In this document: piece by piece, positions 11,505 to 22,960 of the stretch | How the letters are laid out: each line of letters starts with the position of its first letter | Position numbering within the stretch: the first letter of the stretch is position 1 | Assembly (NCBI GenBank): GCA_014529385.2 | Contig: CM043959.1 | Coordinates: 48,487,928-48,551,927 of the forward strand | Length of the DNA stretch: 64,000 nucleotides | Source of the DNA: Adiantum capillus-veneris | Taxonomy: Eukaryota; Streptophyta; Polypodiopsida; Polypodiales; Pteridaceae | Direction: 5' to 3' | The notes under the pieces: generated by a model | What the model was told of the DNA's origin: nothing | What the model saw: only the letters and a program-made list of their open reading frames with translations | Database searches by the model: none | Translations under genes and position numbers: made by a program

Positions 11505-12023
11505 TGTAAAGTGCCTCAGTTTATATGTTAACCTTCACTGCCCTACAGAGCTATAAATTTGTGTTTGGATCATAGCACATATACTTGCATGCATGCAATG
11601 CAAAAGAAATTGCAGAGCTCTCAAGATACCATACACACACTTGCATGCATGCAATTTAACAAGAAAAATAATTGGGCTCAAAACCTCAAAATCTTCAAAT
11701 GACAATAGCTACCTTTCATGAAATAAAAACAAAACCAATGACACAAAACAACACTATACACATGCAAAGGAGGAACACCAACCTCTGGACTTTGTAGATG
11801 ATCGAGTCTCATCCTTGCCAAAAAGCGCTCTAGAATTAGTTGATTTCTCCACAGAGAAGTCCCGCTTGCTTGCTCTCGTGTTTGGGGCATTGATGCTCTG
11901 AGGAGATTTTGTACTTGTGAGGGGGGACCTTGCATCCATGGTCCTAGGCTTCTTCCCCTTGTCTAGTGAAGACTTGGCAGTAGATTTCCTTACAGGCGTC
12001 CCCATAGTCACGATGGTGCACAA

Positions 12024-12430
12024 CCGGAGACCTTGTTAGCTGCACAACAGCAGATTGAAGATCATGCTGTCTGTGAGAGAGGTGCAAAGCCTTTGCTCGA
12101 AAAGGCTTGACAAAGGTGGTTTGTGAGAGAGGTGTAGAGCCACTGAGAGGTGCAAAGCTGTTGCAAGGTGCAAGGTGTAGTGACTAATGCGGGACAGAGA
12201 GTGGAAACGGTCACGTCACATGAATGCAAATGTGCAACTCCCATCCATAATTTCACCCACGTTTGCTTTGAAAGGAGTGATGTTTCAATTTAAATACATT
12301 TGTACTTTCAAATTCCTACTCTCTCAAAAAAAAGAACATTGCCTCCTACAATACTTAAATTTAGAGGACAAAAAAGGTTCCCTCCAAAACAACCTGGAAA
12401 TATGTAGAAGTACCAACTAGGTAGGAACAA
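12024..12430. other. no gene recognised; possible upstream flank of the RING-H2-like gene
   Basis: This lies 5' of the block-1 start on the minus strand. Short direct repeats of GAGAGGTGCAAAGC / GAGAGGTGTAGAGC occur near 12070-12160. No TATA box stands out. Confidence 0.4.
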
Positions 12431-13702
12431 ATAAGGTCCTTTTTTTGCACCACCAATGCATGCTTTCATCCAACCTACACCCTACCCAAAATACATCCTT
12501 CACAAACATGCTTAGAAGGTGCTTAAAGATCCGACAAAAAAGCAACCATATCAACTTTTTGCAAATGCAGCAAACTAGAAAAATTTAGATGACCATAACA
12601 TGCATGCCAAAGTTTGGCAGCTAAAATAGCTTTTGAAAATCCACAATTACAGTTGCAAATTTTTTCCCACACTTGTCATATAAAGTGATCTTATACAAGC
12701 CATAGCAAAAAACTCTAAATGAAACAATTTCATCACCAAAACTAAGCTAATGGACTGTACAAAAATTTGACAAAAATACCAAGTCTTGCAAGTGCATATA
12801 CATAAAAAAAAGGTTCTTCTTAATCCTTGATACATAAAGTGCATCAACAAGTGTGAAAGAACTACCATTCGCATCAAGTAGCACAATCTTTCCAACTCCC
12901 TTGATTGGATAAGAGGCATTGATGGCACAAGTGTCCATATTTCCACGAGGGATAGGCTCAATAGAGGCTATCACACAAATCGTGATGCATAGTAATCTAC
13001 TTCCACTCTTAAAGTACCAAATATATAACTCTGCACTAATTGACATGCATGCATCATGGAAAGAAGAAATTGGCATACATGCATCATGGACAAAAGGTCC
13101 ATAAGTACTTTTTGCACTGGATTCCCACTATATCAACATCACAATCTCCTTTTCCAAAAGATTCTACAATGGCGCACTGGTAGACCTCTTTCTTCTTGGA
13201 TTCTTTTGCCTTCAATTTAGGACATTGCTTAAAAATGAATTTCTCATTAATATCCTTGATAAGTGTCCATGTCATCTTCCTCTTGCATAATCTTTCTCTA
13301 GTTCTTTATGTAGAAATACAATTTTAGCCTCATTGCGACTTGCTTGAAGACCAGCTAAAGTATCCCAAGCCTTTTCTGATGATTTTATTGAGAGAATGTG
13401 AGAAGAAAGAGTGCACTTCACAGATAATGCAATCAATGCATGAGCCTATGTATCTCTTAAATCTCAATGAGATTGATCAGCCATAGGCAAACCAACTCCA
13501 GCAGCAATTCTACTAGAACCCGCAACATCCTCAATAGAGCCTGTATCCATAGAAGGTAGATGTACATCAATATCATGCAAAACATTCCAGAAACCCTTTG
13601 ATACAAGAACATGTATCATCTTGTAAGACCACATTGGGTAGTTATCACCAATTTGTCCTCAAAAGCAAACATCTTGAAAACATCTATGTTGTTGTCAGCC
13701 AT
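12430..13702 (-). mobile_element. copia fragment: gag, protease and GAG pre-integrase (Copia-C, part 1)
   Basis: The minus strand starts a gag at 13702 (MADNNIDVFKMF, then a frame change to Y-P-M-W-S-Y-K-M). It runs through a gag body near 13600-13270 and a basic linker (13275-13084). A protease-like segment follows (W-Y-F-K-S-G-S and DALYVSRIKKNLFF near 13010-12780), then a pre-integrase domain (LAAKLWHACYGHLN near 12620-12590, with CEGCILG near 12500). Homology stops at about 12480-12430. Several stops and frameshifts are present. Confidence 0.8.
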
Positions 13703-13929
13703 GGTGAGTGATTGTATTCGATGTGAAAACTACTCTAAGAGGAAAAATGAAATACGACTAGCACGTGCTATGTAGCACAACCCAAAGAGGACTGTAAGAG
13801 ATGTGTTCCTACAAAAAATTGCACTGATAGAAATTATGCACAAAAGGATGAAATTGCTTGCAAAGTACTGCTTGTAGTGGAAATGGAGCCGAAATAAGCT
13901 CAAATCAAAATTATGAGCTTTGATGTGGT
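13703..13929. other. short spacer between the two Copia-C parts
   Basis: About 227 bases separate the end of RNase H from the start of gag on the minus strand. I see no TGGTATCAGAGC-type primer-binding site and no paired LTR ends. If it holds an LTR, it is single and decayed. Confidence 0.4.
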
Positions 13930-13948
13930 TCCAACCACTAAGCAGATA

Positions 13949-14475
13949 TTACTTTCCAAACACCCAAATCAACCATAAGGGGTATGAGCCATACACACTC
14001 ACCCTAGTTGTGAACACTGCCATGTACTCAGGCTGAAAAATGGAAGTGGCCATAATAGGTTGCTTCTTGCTCACCCATGATATGGATGAGCTGTCAAGCA
14101 TGAAACAAAAACCACTTGTGGACACACGCGTGTCATAACAACCAACCCAATCTGAGTCCAAAAAAGCATGTAAATCTAGCGGCAATGATCCCCCCTTGGG
14201 ATAAAACAACCCAAAATGTAAAGTGCTAGTCTAGTAGCAAAAGATCCACTTGACATCCTGCCAATGCTTAGACCATGGGCTATGCATAAAACTGATGACT
14301 TGTGAGACTACAAAATGAATATCTAGCCTTGTGTTGCATACATAAATAAGGCATCCAATAGCAGTTTCATAAAGACTGACATCGACAGCATCATGAAGAC
14401 TCAATTTCAAGCCTATTTCCATGGGAACAATGGCAATAGGTTTGCAATCCTCAAGTCTAAACTTACATAGCAATG
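13949..14475 (-). pseudogene. copia RT tail and RNase H
   Basis: The block at 14231-14473 keeps the post-RT segment (SLYETAIGCLIYVCNTRLDI). The block at 13949-14209 keeps RNase H landmarks: DLHAFLDSDWVGCYDTR, STSGFCF, SWVSKKQP and EYMAVFT. RNase H removes the RNA strand during cDNA synthesis. The end after the Glu region is lost. Confidence 0.88.
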
Positions 14476-14589
14476 TCTCTATGTAACTTGTCTAATGCAA
14501 GGCAATACCACCATCACACTGCTTAAAATGTATGCCCAAGTAATGATGCAGCAACCCCAAATATTTCATCTTGAAAGTAGAATTTCAAT

Positions 14590-15330
14590 CAGCCTTAAAT
14601 TCAACAAATATGTGCCTCATTTGGACTAGTGATTAGCAAATCATCCACATATAGAACAATGATGAGAAGTACATCACCCTCAAGCTTTACATACAAAGTG
14701 CTCTCTACTGGATTGTTATGAAAGCCTCGTTTGACCAAATGAATGTCAGCTTTCTCACACCAAGCACAAGGAAATTGCTTCAACCCATATAAAGCTTTTT
14801 GACATTTGCACACTTTATCCTCTTGTCCTTTCTTGACAAAATTGTGATGCTTCGTTACATAAACTTCCTCAAATATGTCACCATTCGGAAAGCAGTAACA
14901 ATGTCAAATTGATGTACATCCCAACCAAAATCAGCTGCCAATGGACATAGAAAATGCACAGTAGTCATACGACAAGTGGGAGAAAAAGTCTCTTCATAAT
15001 CTATCTCTTTTTATTGTGCATAGTCTTTTGCAACTTGTAAACCCACTTCGTACCAATGGCCTTTTTTCCAGGAGGCAAATCAAATAAAGTCCATGTGTCA
15101 TTTTCCATAAGTGCATCATATTTTGATTGCATGTCAACCATCCAATTTTCAAAATTTTGTGCTTTATCAAAAGACAAAGGTTCCTCATCATCACATAAAC
15201 TGGAAACATCCAAAGCATAGCAATCTGATGCACAATATGCATGGCGAGAACCTGAATGAGTACGACTAGACAAAGGTGCATCTAATTTACAATCACACAA
15301 AGTATGCACCAGCCATTTTGGCATACCTCT
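14590..15330 (-). pseudogene. copia reverse transcriptase in pieces
   Basis: The N-terminal block (15001-15324) ends LPPGKKAIGTKWVYKLQK, the standard RVT_2 opening. The C-terminal block (14601-14813) has KALYGLKQFPCAWCEK followed by the catalytic motif as VLYVDDLLI. The middle (14814-15000) is frameshifted. Confidence 0.88.
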
Positions 15331-15419
15331 AGCCTGCTCATTTTCAACCCTTTCCTCATCAAGTACATTATGTACATCTGCATCAAAATTGGCTGATCTG
15401 TAACATTTTTAGAAACCCC

Positions 15420-16316
15420 CATAGGCTGTAAATTTGCCTCATTGGAATTTATATTCTCTCTTCCATCATCGAAAAGAGGTAATAAATTGTCATAAATTTC
15501 TAGTGAGCTTACATTATTGTCTCTAGTACATGACAGCAAGGGCTGAATAGAATCTTTTACAAACACATCCCGTGAAACCAAGATACGCTTTTTTTGCGGA
15601 TAGTACAACCTGTAACCTTTGATTTCAACACTATAACCAACAAAGATGCACTTGACAGCCTTATCATCCAATTTTCTATGTTGTATTTGTGGCACCAAAG
15701 CATAAGCCAACCACCCAAAAATGTGCATGTGATTAATAGATGGCTTTCTATCATGCCATGCTTCATATAGAGTCATAGACTGCAAAGCTTTTGTAGGACA
15801 CATGTTGAGTACATAAGTGGCACATATGATGGCCTCAAGACAAAATGAATGTGGCAAAGCTAGACTCTTGACCATACATCTTGCCATCTCCATAAGTGAC
15901 ATTTTCTTCCTTTCAGCAACACCATTTTTATGAGGTGTATATGGCAATGTACATTGGTGTTTTAACCCATGACTAGCCAAAGAAGTATTAAAGTCATGAT
16001 ACATATACTCCCCCCCTTGATCGGAACGGAGGGTGTCCATAGTACATTTAGAGACATTTTCAGCCATAGCTAGAAATGTCTTGAAGCACATAAACACTTT
16101 GGACTTTTCCTTAAGAGGATACACCAATGCATGCCTGGAGTAATCATCAATGACAATCATGAAATAAAGGTAATTTCCCAAGGACGGAGTCTGCATGGGC
16201 CCACAAACATCACTATGCACAAGCTCCAACCTACATGTAGTCCTAATTGAACCATCCTTTTGAAACTTCAAACATTGCATCTTATTGAAAAGATATAAAG
16301 ACGGTTGTGGAAACAA
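15420..16316 (-). pseudogene. copia integrase, nearly complete
   Basis: One open frame covers most of the domain: LVHSDVCGPM and IDDYSRHALVYPL (first Asp region), RSDQGGEYMYHDF (second Asp region), YTPHKNGVAERKK (Glu region), then KLDDKAVKCIFVGYS and GYRLYYPQKKRILVSRDV (C-terminal part). It encodes the DDE recombinase that inserts element cDNA. It is the best-preserved copia gene in the window, and its catalytic residues all appear present. The N-terminal zinc-binding part is missing. Confidence 0.9.
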
Positions 16317-17236
16317 GTTTATCTCTTAAAGTCAAGGCCTATAAGTGGTGGATGACATTTCCAATAGATACTCGTCCTCCACCTTGGACTGTGCTTCAAG
16401 CTTCTTTCTCCAAAGATTTTTTGGACTCCAATGGAGAAGATAAGAATTGGTTAGCATGGGATGCATGCCGCATGTTTGGCCTTTCTCTCACACAGTACCT
16501 TTCAAAGTACCGGGAAATCATATTAAAACTAGAATGCCTAGATGAATTCCAAAAGATACGGGGTTTTAACAGGGGTCTTGACAAAGACTATCATCTTCAT
16601 GTCAAGACCCAACATCCAAAAACTTTGGAAGAAGCCATCAATCATGCCCAAAGATATGATGATGACCAAGAGAGGAAGGGAAATGTTCCCTACTCTAAGA
16701 ATAATTTTGCTAAGAGCAATGTGGCTAAGAGACAATGGCGAGGTAGATCTCCCATGCATTCCAAGAGGAATAAGAGACAATCTACCTCTCCATGCCCACA
16801 AGTGGCTAAGAAGCCTAAGCAATCACGAGATACTCCACGTGGGTCTCTCAGCACTACTGATTTTGAGCGTGCAAAGAAACACAATTTGTGTTTGAGATGT
16901 CTTTCGGACCAACATAACAAGAAGGATTGTCCTCTTTTGCAAGGCAAAGAAAAGGCCATGCACACGTTGCAACACCTCACATTAGATTCATCTCCTAAAT
17001 ATTTTGTTGTAGAGGTTCTTCATATGGAAGAAAAGCACAAGTGTTGTATGCCTGCTTCTATGTGGAAGCCCACCTTTGGCCCCCATGAGTTGATTTGCAT
17101 GCATGGCACTATTAACGAACAACATGTTTGTATTTTAGTGGATGATGGTGCAACTCGTAACTTCTTGAACTATAAGATAGTCAAGAAATTGAAGCTTACA
17201 CAGACTCCCTGCTCTCACAAGTATGTGGTCGAATAG
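16307..17236 (+). pseudogene. chromovirus gag (C-terminal part) and protease start
   Basis: About 309 codons are open. Residues 10-120 match the retrotransposon gag core (KAYKWWM, W-T-V-L-Q-A-S-F, YREIILKLECLDEFQK). A basic region follows, then a CCHC knuckle CLRCLSDQHNKKDC with correct C-x2-C-x4-H-x4-C spacing for RNA binding. Near the end VCILVDDGATRNF is the retropepsin active-site region, with D-D-G-A in place of the usual D-S/T-G-A. The real N-terminus is missing; the first ATG is only the first methionine after the truncation point. Confidence 0.85.
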
Positions 17237-17282
17237 ATGTCTGGAAATGATAGAGAAGTATGGGACATGGTAGTTCAAGGGG

Positions 17283-18623
17283 TTGATCTTATTGTTCAAG
17301 ACCCTTGACTTTCAAGTTATGAACATGGACCGTGCTGATGTAGTTTTAGGACGGGAGTGGCTGCATGGTTTAGGAAACACATTGCACACTAGTAATGAAC
17401 ATGACTCCTTATCCTTTATGGTCAATGGTAAACATGTGCTTTTTCTTGGTGAGAAAAATATACCATCTGTACCTCTTATATGTGCAGTCGAGCTTTCTAT
17501 TTTACAGAAAGTAGATTTAATAGATGGAGTCTTTTTGTGTTACTGCTTGTTCTCAAGTCTTGTGAATTCTCAAGACCAAAGTGCCGTGAACTCTAGTAAT
17601 GGTATGCAAAGTGCAATGAATTCTAATGATAAGCACAGTGTTAACAAATCTAACGAGCAAAGTGCTCTTAAGTTTAATTCTATTGAGCAACGTGCAGCTG
17701 TTGTAAAACAAACATTACAAGAATTACAAAATTCTCCATCCCAGCATAACTCTAGCTTACTTTCTTCTTTTGCACGGCAAAAGCTGACTCACTTACTCAT
17801 GGAGTATAGTGATGTATTCTCAAGTGATTTGCCGTCGGGTTTACCCCCTACACATGATGTGCAACATGGCATAGATGTCTTGCCAGGCACTAAACCGGTG
17901 AGTAAACCACCTTATTGTTTGAGTGCTAAAGAAACCAAGGAGGTTGAGAGTCAGTTGATTGACTACCTCTCTCAAGGTTTCATTAGACCTAGCACTTCGC
18001 CTTGGGCATCACCAATTCTATTGGTAAAAAAGAAAGATGGAACTATGTGCATGTGCATAGATTATCGTGAATTAAACACCATAACCATCAAGAACAAGTA
18101 TCTTGTACCTCGAGTAGATGAGTTGTTTGATCAACTCCATGGGGCAAGATACTATACAAAGATAGATCTTCATTCACGATACCGCTATGTACGTATTCTT
18201 TTGCAAGATATCTCCAAAACTGCCTTTAGAGCACGGTTCGAGCATTCTGAATTTTTGATTATGCCTTTTGGTTTAACCAATGCTCCAACTACATATATGA
18301 AACTCATGGATAGTGTCTTATGTCCCTATCTTGGAAAATTTGTTGTGGCTTTCCTTGATGACATTCTCATTTACAGTAAGACTGAAGATGAACACATAGA
18401 ACACTTACGATTAGTGTTCGAACAACTACGAGCTCACAGTCTGTATGCTAAGCAAAGCAAGTGCGATTTCTTTGAAACAGAGATACTTTACCTTGATCAT
18501 GTCATCTCTTATTCTGGCATCAAGATGGACAGTGACAAGGTCACTGTCATTCTTCAATGGCCACATCCCAATACGGTTGAGGAGCTTCAAATATTCTTAG
18601 GCATGGCTGGATTTTATCGATAG
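17283..18623 (+). pseudogene. chromovirus protease end and reverse transcriptase
   Basis: The start continues the protease (MDRADVVLGREWLHGLG, the second conserved protease block). RT blocks follow: KPPYCLSAKE, IRPSTSPWASPILLVKKKDG, CIDYRELNTIT, VPRVDELFDQLHGA, MPFGLTNAPTTYMKLM, and the catalytic FLDDILIYSKT. The LGMAGFYR block ends at a stop where Y-R-x-F is expected. Frame continuity from gag is lost at the stop at 17234-17236. Confidence 0.9.
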
Positions 18624-20274
18624 TATATCCGTGATTATGAAAAAAAAATTGTTCCTATGACAGATCAACTTAAAGCAAAAGGTAAGACCTTTTCTTAGGA
18701 AGAAGCCCAAAAACGCAGTTTTGAACAGCTCAAGGTAGCTATAGCCATTGCTCCCATCCTAGGAATCATCGACCCACTTAAGCCGTTTGTGGTAGAGACT
18801 CATGCTAGTGATAAAGCAATTGGTGCGGTACTCTTCATACCTATAGACTTTGAAATTAAAAAGTTAAATAGAGCTCAACGGAATTAGAGAGATCTCTATG
18901 CTATAATTCACGCTTTACGAAAGTGGCAACACTATGTATATGGTGCCAACTTTGAAGTAGTTTTTGACCATGAGAGTATCAAATGGTTTACTAATCAAAC
19001 AGACTTGAAGGGCCGTAAAGCTAGATGGACACAAATCCTTCAAGATTATGATTGTAAGCTACGATATCGCAAGGGATGATATAATGTAGTAGCGGATGGG
19101 CTAAGTCAGATGCCTCATATTAATTCACTTGCTTTCATGAAAATAAAGAGTGGATTTTTGGAGTCATTACGTGGCAAGTGTGCACAAGATCAATCATATG
19201 CTAAAGTGTGGAGTGCAATTTTAAAAAGGGATCCCTCACACTCATATGTCTCTGTATAGCCAGATCAACATGTCTCTGCACGCGCAGCTAAAATCTCCAA
19301 CACACAGAGCTCCACCCCTACTCAAGAAGAGCTTAATCCATGGAAGAATTTTCCATTGATGATGGCTACTTACTCCACAAGGGTAGAGTTTGTGTGCCAA
19401 AGAACTCATACACTCGGCGCAAAATCTTATTTGAGTGTCACAATAGTCCAAGTGCTCATCATCCGGGTATTCATAAGACGTATGCCTTAGTTCAATTGGA
19501 AATTTTATTGGTCAGGCTTACATCATGATGTTCAAGAGTACGTACTAAACTGCCAACAGTGCCAAGTTAATAAGGCAAGGCACCTCAAGGTAGGTGTCCT
19601 TTTACATCCTTTAGAGATTCCACAAGGTAAGTGGGAGAGTATCTCTATGGATTTTGTAGTAGGACTACCTACTACAAATTGTGGCCATGATGCCATATGG
19701 GTAATTGTAGACTATTCATTCCCACTAAGACTACGGTTAAGATACGAGAATTAGCACGTCTATTTGTAGAGCATATATATAGACTCTACGGTCTTCCAGC
19801 TAGTATCATTAGTGACAGAATCGAAAGTTCGATAATCACTTCTGGAGAGTTGTGTTTCAAAAGTTGGAAACTAAAATTAATCTAAGTACGGCTCATCATC
19901 CAAAAATATATGGTCAAACCGAAAGAGTTAATCAAGTGTTAGAGGATATGCTACGAGTGTACATTAGCAAGAAGGAAACCAATTGGGAAGACTAATTACC
20001 TATATTGGAATTTTCTTATAACAGTTCAAAGCATGTGACTACAGGGTTTGGTCCATTTATGCTTTTATATGGATTTTAACCTAGATCACCCGTTACGGTG
20101 GGGTTGGCTAAGGAGAAGATACAACAAGCGAAGTATTTTCTCCCATACCATTTTGACATGCTTTGAGTTGCTAGACAGAATGTTAAGCAAGCTCAATATT
20201 GATATAAGAAGTACGCATATGAGCATCATCATCTTGCTACTTTTGAAGAAGGAGACAAGGTTTTCCTCAAGGTT
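18624..20274 (+). pseudogene. chromovirus RNase H and integrase, many stops
   Basis: After the RT stop, RNase H residues are readable around 18640-19100 (L-K-A-K-G-K-T-F, A-S-D-K-A-I-G-A-V-L, K-W-Q-H-Y-V-Y-G, F-D-H-E-S-I-K-W-F, V-A-D-G-L-S). The integrase zinc region follows around 19380-19600 (C-H-N-S-P-S-A-H-H-P-G, then C-Q-Q-C). The core spans about 19640-20000 (S-M-D-F-V-V-G-L-P and I-I-S-D). Nonsense and frameshift changes are frequent, so no integrase protein can be made. Confidence 0.8.
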
Positions 20275-20763
20275 TTGGAGCATTCAAAAAGTCTGAAGAC
20301 CGGGAAAGTTGCTAAATTTTCACCACGCTATTGTGGACCATTTACCATTCTCAAACGTATAGGTCAAGTGGCCTATATGTTAGCTCTTCCAGAGCACTCA
20401 CGAGTTCATCTTGTTTTTCATGTTAACCATTTACAAAAACAGCTAGGACAGAATGATAATGTCATTGACACAAGTGTGTTAGTTGACCTTATCAAACCGC
20501 CAAGCATCCCTCATGAGCCCAAAAAGATTTTGGATTCTCATGAGCTTTTCACCAGACATCATGTCAGACGACAGGTGTTGGTAAAATGGCTAGATAGACC
20601 TGAAGAAGGTTCTACATGGGAGAATGTCTCCGCACTTACGAAAAGTTTTTCTACGTTCATTTTCAAGGATGAAAACAATTCTCTAAGGGGGGGTCATGTA
20701 AGGACATGGGTCCTACGGGCAAGGCCATCGGCACGGTCGGACAATGTGTACGCTATAAGGTAG
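20275..20763 (+). pseudogene. integrase C-terminus with chromodomain
   Basis: The frame begins in the integrase C-terminal GPY/F region (FSPRYCGPFTILKRIGQVAYM) and HLVFHVNHLQKQ. It ends with a chromodomain: RRQVLVKWLDRP, STWENVSAL. In chromoviruses this module binds histone marks and steers insertion. The last codons run over the polypurine tract (L-R-G-G-H), as is common in this group. This block is still open over 162 codons. Confidence 0.88.
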
Positions 20764-21137
20764 CACGGTTGGGTGGAGACTAGCACACGCATTACCACCG
20801 CCCTTTCACCGGTCATTGTAATCTACATCATATTTGGGACTATACTTGTTTTAATCATTCCCTCAGAGTGGTCTTTTGGCCCAAAAATGTGCTTCCATCT
20901 CTCAAAATGTTGAGTTCTTGCTATTACACGTTATCGTTGCTATTCTAATTATTCCACCATATCTGCCATATAAGCAAGAGTTCTTATGGGGAGACATATC
21001 ACTATTTATGGACCAAGGGTGGGCCACAAACTCGTTTTGATGTTTGAGAGCAGGACCATTCAGTAAAAGTCTCCACTCTCAAATCACACTTTAATATATC
21101 TTTCTCAACAATCACTCTTTGTCCTCTCTCTCTGTCA
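20697..21137 (+). repeat. chromovirus 3' LTR (end approximate)
   Basis: It starts with TG just after the purine tract at 20685-20693. No second copy is in the window because the element is 5'-truncated, so the right end is estimated from a TGTCA string followed by unrelated MULE coding sequence. Confidence 0.55.
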
Positions 21138-21149
21138 GCAGAGGGGATT

Positions 21150-22022
21150 ATGATGGAAGTTGTCCCGGGTGTAGATGGAGAGGACTTTTATTCTCTAAAT
21201 CATGAAATCTTTCAATTTTACAAGGTGCGTGAGTGCACAGGTGACTGTTCCCTAAACAAGTCAGGAAACAAAGTTGATCCAATGCTTCTCGATAATATAG
21301 AAGAGAAACAACTTAGTGTAATTGACATGATTAAAATTATCCTATACAAAGCAATTTGTTGCTCTTCAGCAAGCAACTAAGATTCTTTGCCTGGAAGAAA
21401 TTCCAATGCACTATGATGGTTATGTTGCATTTGAACTGCCACCTTCAAATCATTCAGGTGGAATGACCGGCATGGAGCAGAGACATGGCAGTCATATGTG
21501 GATAGAATATGTCACAAGTAGTAGTGATTGTTTTCAAGTGCTGTCGGGTATAAATGTTCAGGCCAGCTTCAATGCATCAATGTTGATTGCTCTTTTTTTC
21601 ATCGAGAACTAAAACTCGTAATGAGACTCAATGGAATGGTCTTCTCAAAGTGCTATGCCAAAGGATTGATTGGACCCGATTATGGAACACTGTCTTGTGT
21701 GCACTGCTCCAAGATGCCTCTTTGCTTGGCAACTTGTCTAGCTACTATCTACTATGACTTGCCTAGGGAGAAGTATAGGTACACCAGGTGTGCAATCCAC
21801 CTTGATGAGCATAAGCATCCATGCGGTCAAGGAAAGAATAGACATGCAGAGCAAAGAGTTGATTCAATTTTGCAAAATAGAGCATCTTGGGATCCATTCA
21901 CTACATCAAAGCAGCTTGAGCACATTACAACCCAAGCTTTTATTATGAAAGATCTAATGAGAGATGGATCTATGAATATAACAAGCAATATTGAAATGAC
22001 AAAGAATTTGCAGATTTTCTAG
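21150..22022 (+). pseudogene. MULE transposase N-terminal region
   Basis: Frames change at about 21390 and 21530. The later part contains closely spaced Cys/His residues (N-V-D-C-S-F-F-H-R, CVHCSKMPLCLATC, RCAIHLDEHKHPCG), suggesting a metal-binding DNA-contact region. I do not recognise a named domain. Its assignment rests on being directly upstream of the transposase core on the same strand. Confidence 0.5.
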
Positions 22023-22259
22023 AATCAATCACTCCTTTGTCCAACAAACGAAGGATTAAGGGAGCTTGGAGAAAGCTAAGAAATCAAAGAGTATATCATC
22101 AAAGGGTCTTGAGGCAGTATTGGAGCTTAAAAATAAATCAAGGTATCCTTTTGTTCATAGCATATTGTTTCCAGGTCAACTGAAAGGTAACAATAGCCAC
22201 ACGTCTTCAAAATGTCAACCATGGGTCCGGGTAGTGGGGTTGACTTGGTGAATAGAATG

Positions 22260-22960
22260 CATCCAGGTGGGAACTTAGAGAATATGTGGGTTTACTTTGA
22301 TCATGTGCATAGAGTGCAGGGATGGCCTACAATGTCCACTCATGTTCATGATCCATTTCTTTGAGAGCTCGTGACAATAGCCATAGGTGAGTTCACTGTG
22401 AATAATAAACATGCTCAGATTGAATATTGGAAACTATTGAATGATGTGGTGGAGGGCATGGGTTTTGATAGGCCTAAATTCAAGAGATTCATGGCAAATG
22501 AGGCAAATGCCAATTGGCTTGCTGTTCAAACGGTTTACTTTGGGGGAGCTAAGAAGGTCATGCCAGAAAAAGAGAGATCTTGTGGCTTTCATTGGGAGCA
22601 ATCAATGGTCCGCCACACAGCTAACTGTATTCGTCCATCATCTCAAGAAGAACATAAAATCCTATGCCAAAAGTGGAGAGATGCACCAACAGAGAATGCT
22701 GCAAATATTTGTAGGAGAGCTTCATCGCTTTTGGACAGCTGGTCATGCTTTACAAGGAGAGGTTATGTGTTTGGAAAATTGGTTGGCATGGTGGGATGTA
22801 CGAGTTTCACATTGGGGAGGAAGGTTTGTGACACAAGATGAGCTTCAAAGTTTGTTCCAACCACAAATCTATCAGAAATTAAGCATGCTAGCATGCGAGC
22901 ATCTATCAATTATAAAGGTCCTATTAGTCTGTTTGAGGCAGTTGGTGCAGATATGACCAT
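22260..22960 (+). pseudogene. MULE transposase catalytic core
   Basis: Key strings are V-H-D-P-F-L, then the first open block (22371-22841): QIEYWKLLNDVVEGMGF, FMANEANANWLAVQTVYF, and KERSCGFHWEQSMVRHTANC, with the C-x2-H arrangement typical of MULE cores. The residue in M-A-N-E-A-N-A-N-W where relatives usually have Asp appears to be Asn, which would abolish catalysis. The frame then shifts, continuing in the overlapping frame at 22650-22950. Confidence 0.65.

Larger units (their letters stand above)
8741..12005 (-). pseudogene. decayed multi-exon gene with C-terminal RING-H2-like finger, function unknown
   Basis: Coding-looking blocks line up on the minus strand. Block 1 (12005 to about 11790) starts MGTPVRKST and is basic and Ser/Thr-rich. 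Block 2 (11334 to about 11000) starts MEEYALLTKF and needs a one-base frame change to continue as GEITAKFARYFAF. Block 3 (about 10960-10439) is helical and polar and ends at a good donor (CAA|GTAATT). Block 4 (about 9365-8997) contains the finger. Block 5 (8905-8741) ends in a stop. The intron between blocks 4 and 5 is convincing: donor AAGA|GTAAGT at 8997/8996, acceptor TTTTTGCAG at 8906, 91 bases, frame preserved. Frame breaks in blocks 2 and 4 and a stop between blocks 2 and 3 suggest a pseudogene. I do not recognise the family. A transposon-borne gene is possible. Confidence 0.5.
13930..16316 (-). mobile_element. copia fragment: integrase, reverse transcriptase, RNase H (Copia-C, part 2)
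   Basis: Integrase, RT and RNase H follow in copia order on the minus strand. The piece begins (16290) exactly where part 1 leaves off in the normal protein order, at a K-M-Q-C-L-K-F string just after the pre-integrase CxxC. It ends near 13930 with RNase H. The chromovirus on the opposite strand abuts its 5' end. Confidence 0.85.
16307..21137 (+). mobile_element. Ty3/gypsy chromovirus, 5'-truncated, with 3' LTR start
   Basis: The order gag, protease, RT, RNase H, integrase, chromodomain on the plus strand is that of a chromovirus. The 5' LTR, leader and N-terminal gag are missing. The first codons already lie in mid-gag (AYKWWMTF), directly against the oppositely oriented copia integrase. 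A polypurine tract (AAGGGGGGG, 20685-20693) precedes a TGTAAGGACATGG string that starts the 3' LTR. The LTR end is not certain for lack of a partner; a TGTCA at 21133-21137 is a candidate. Confidence 0.88.
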
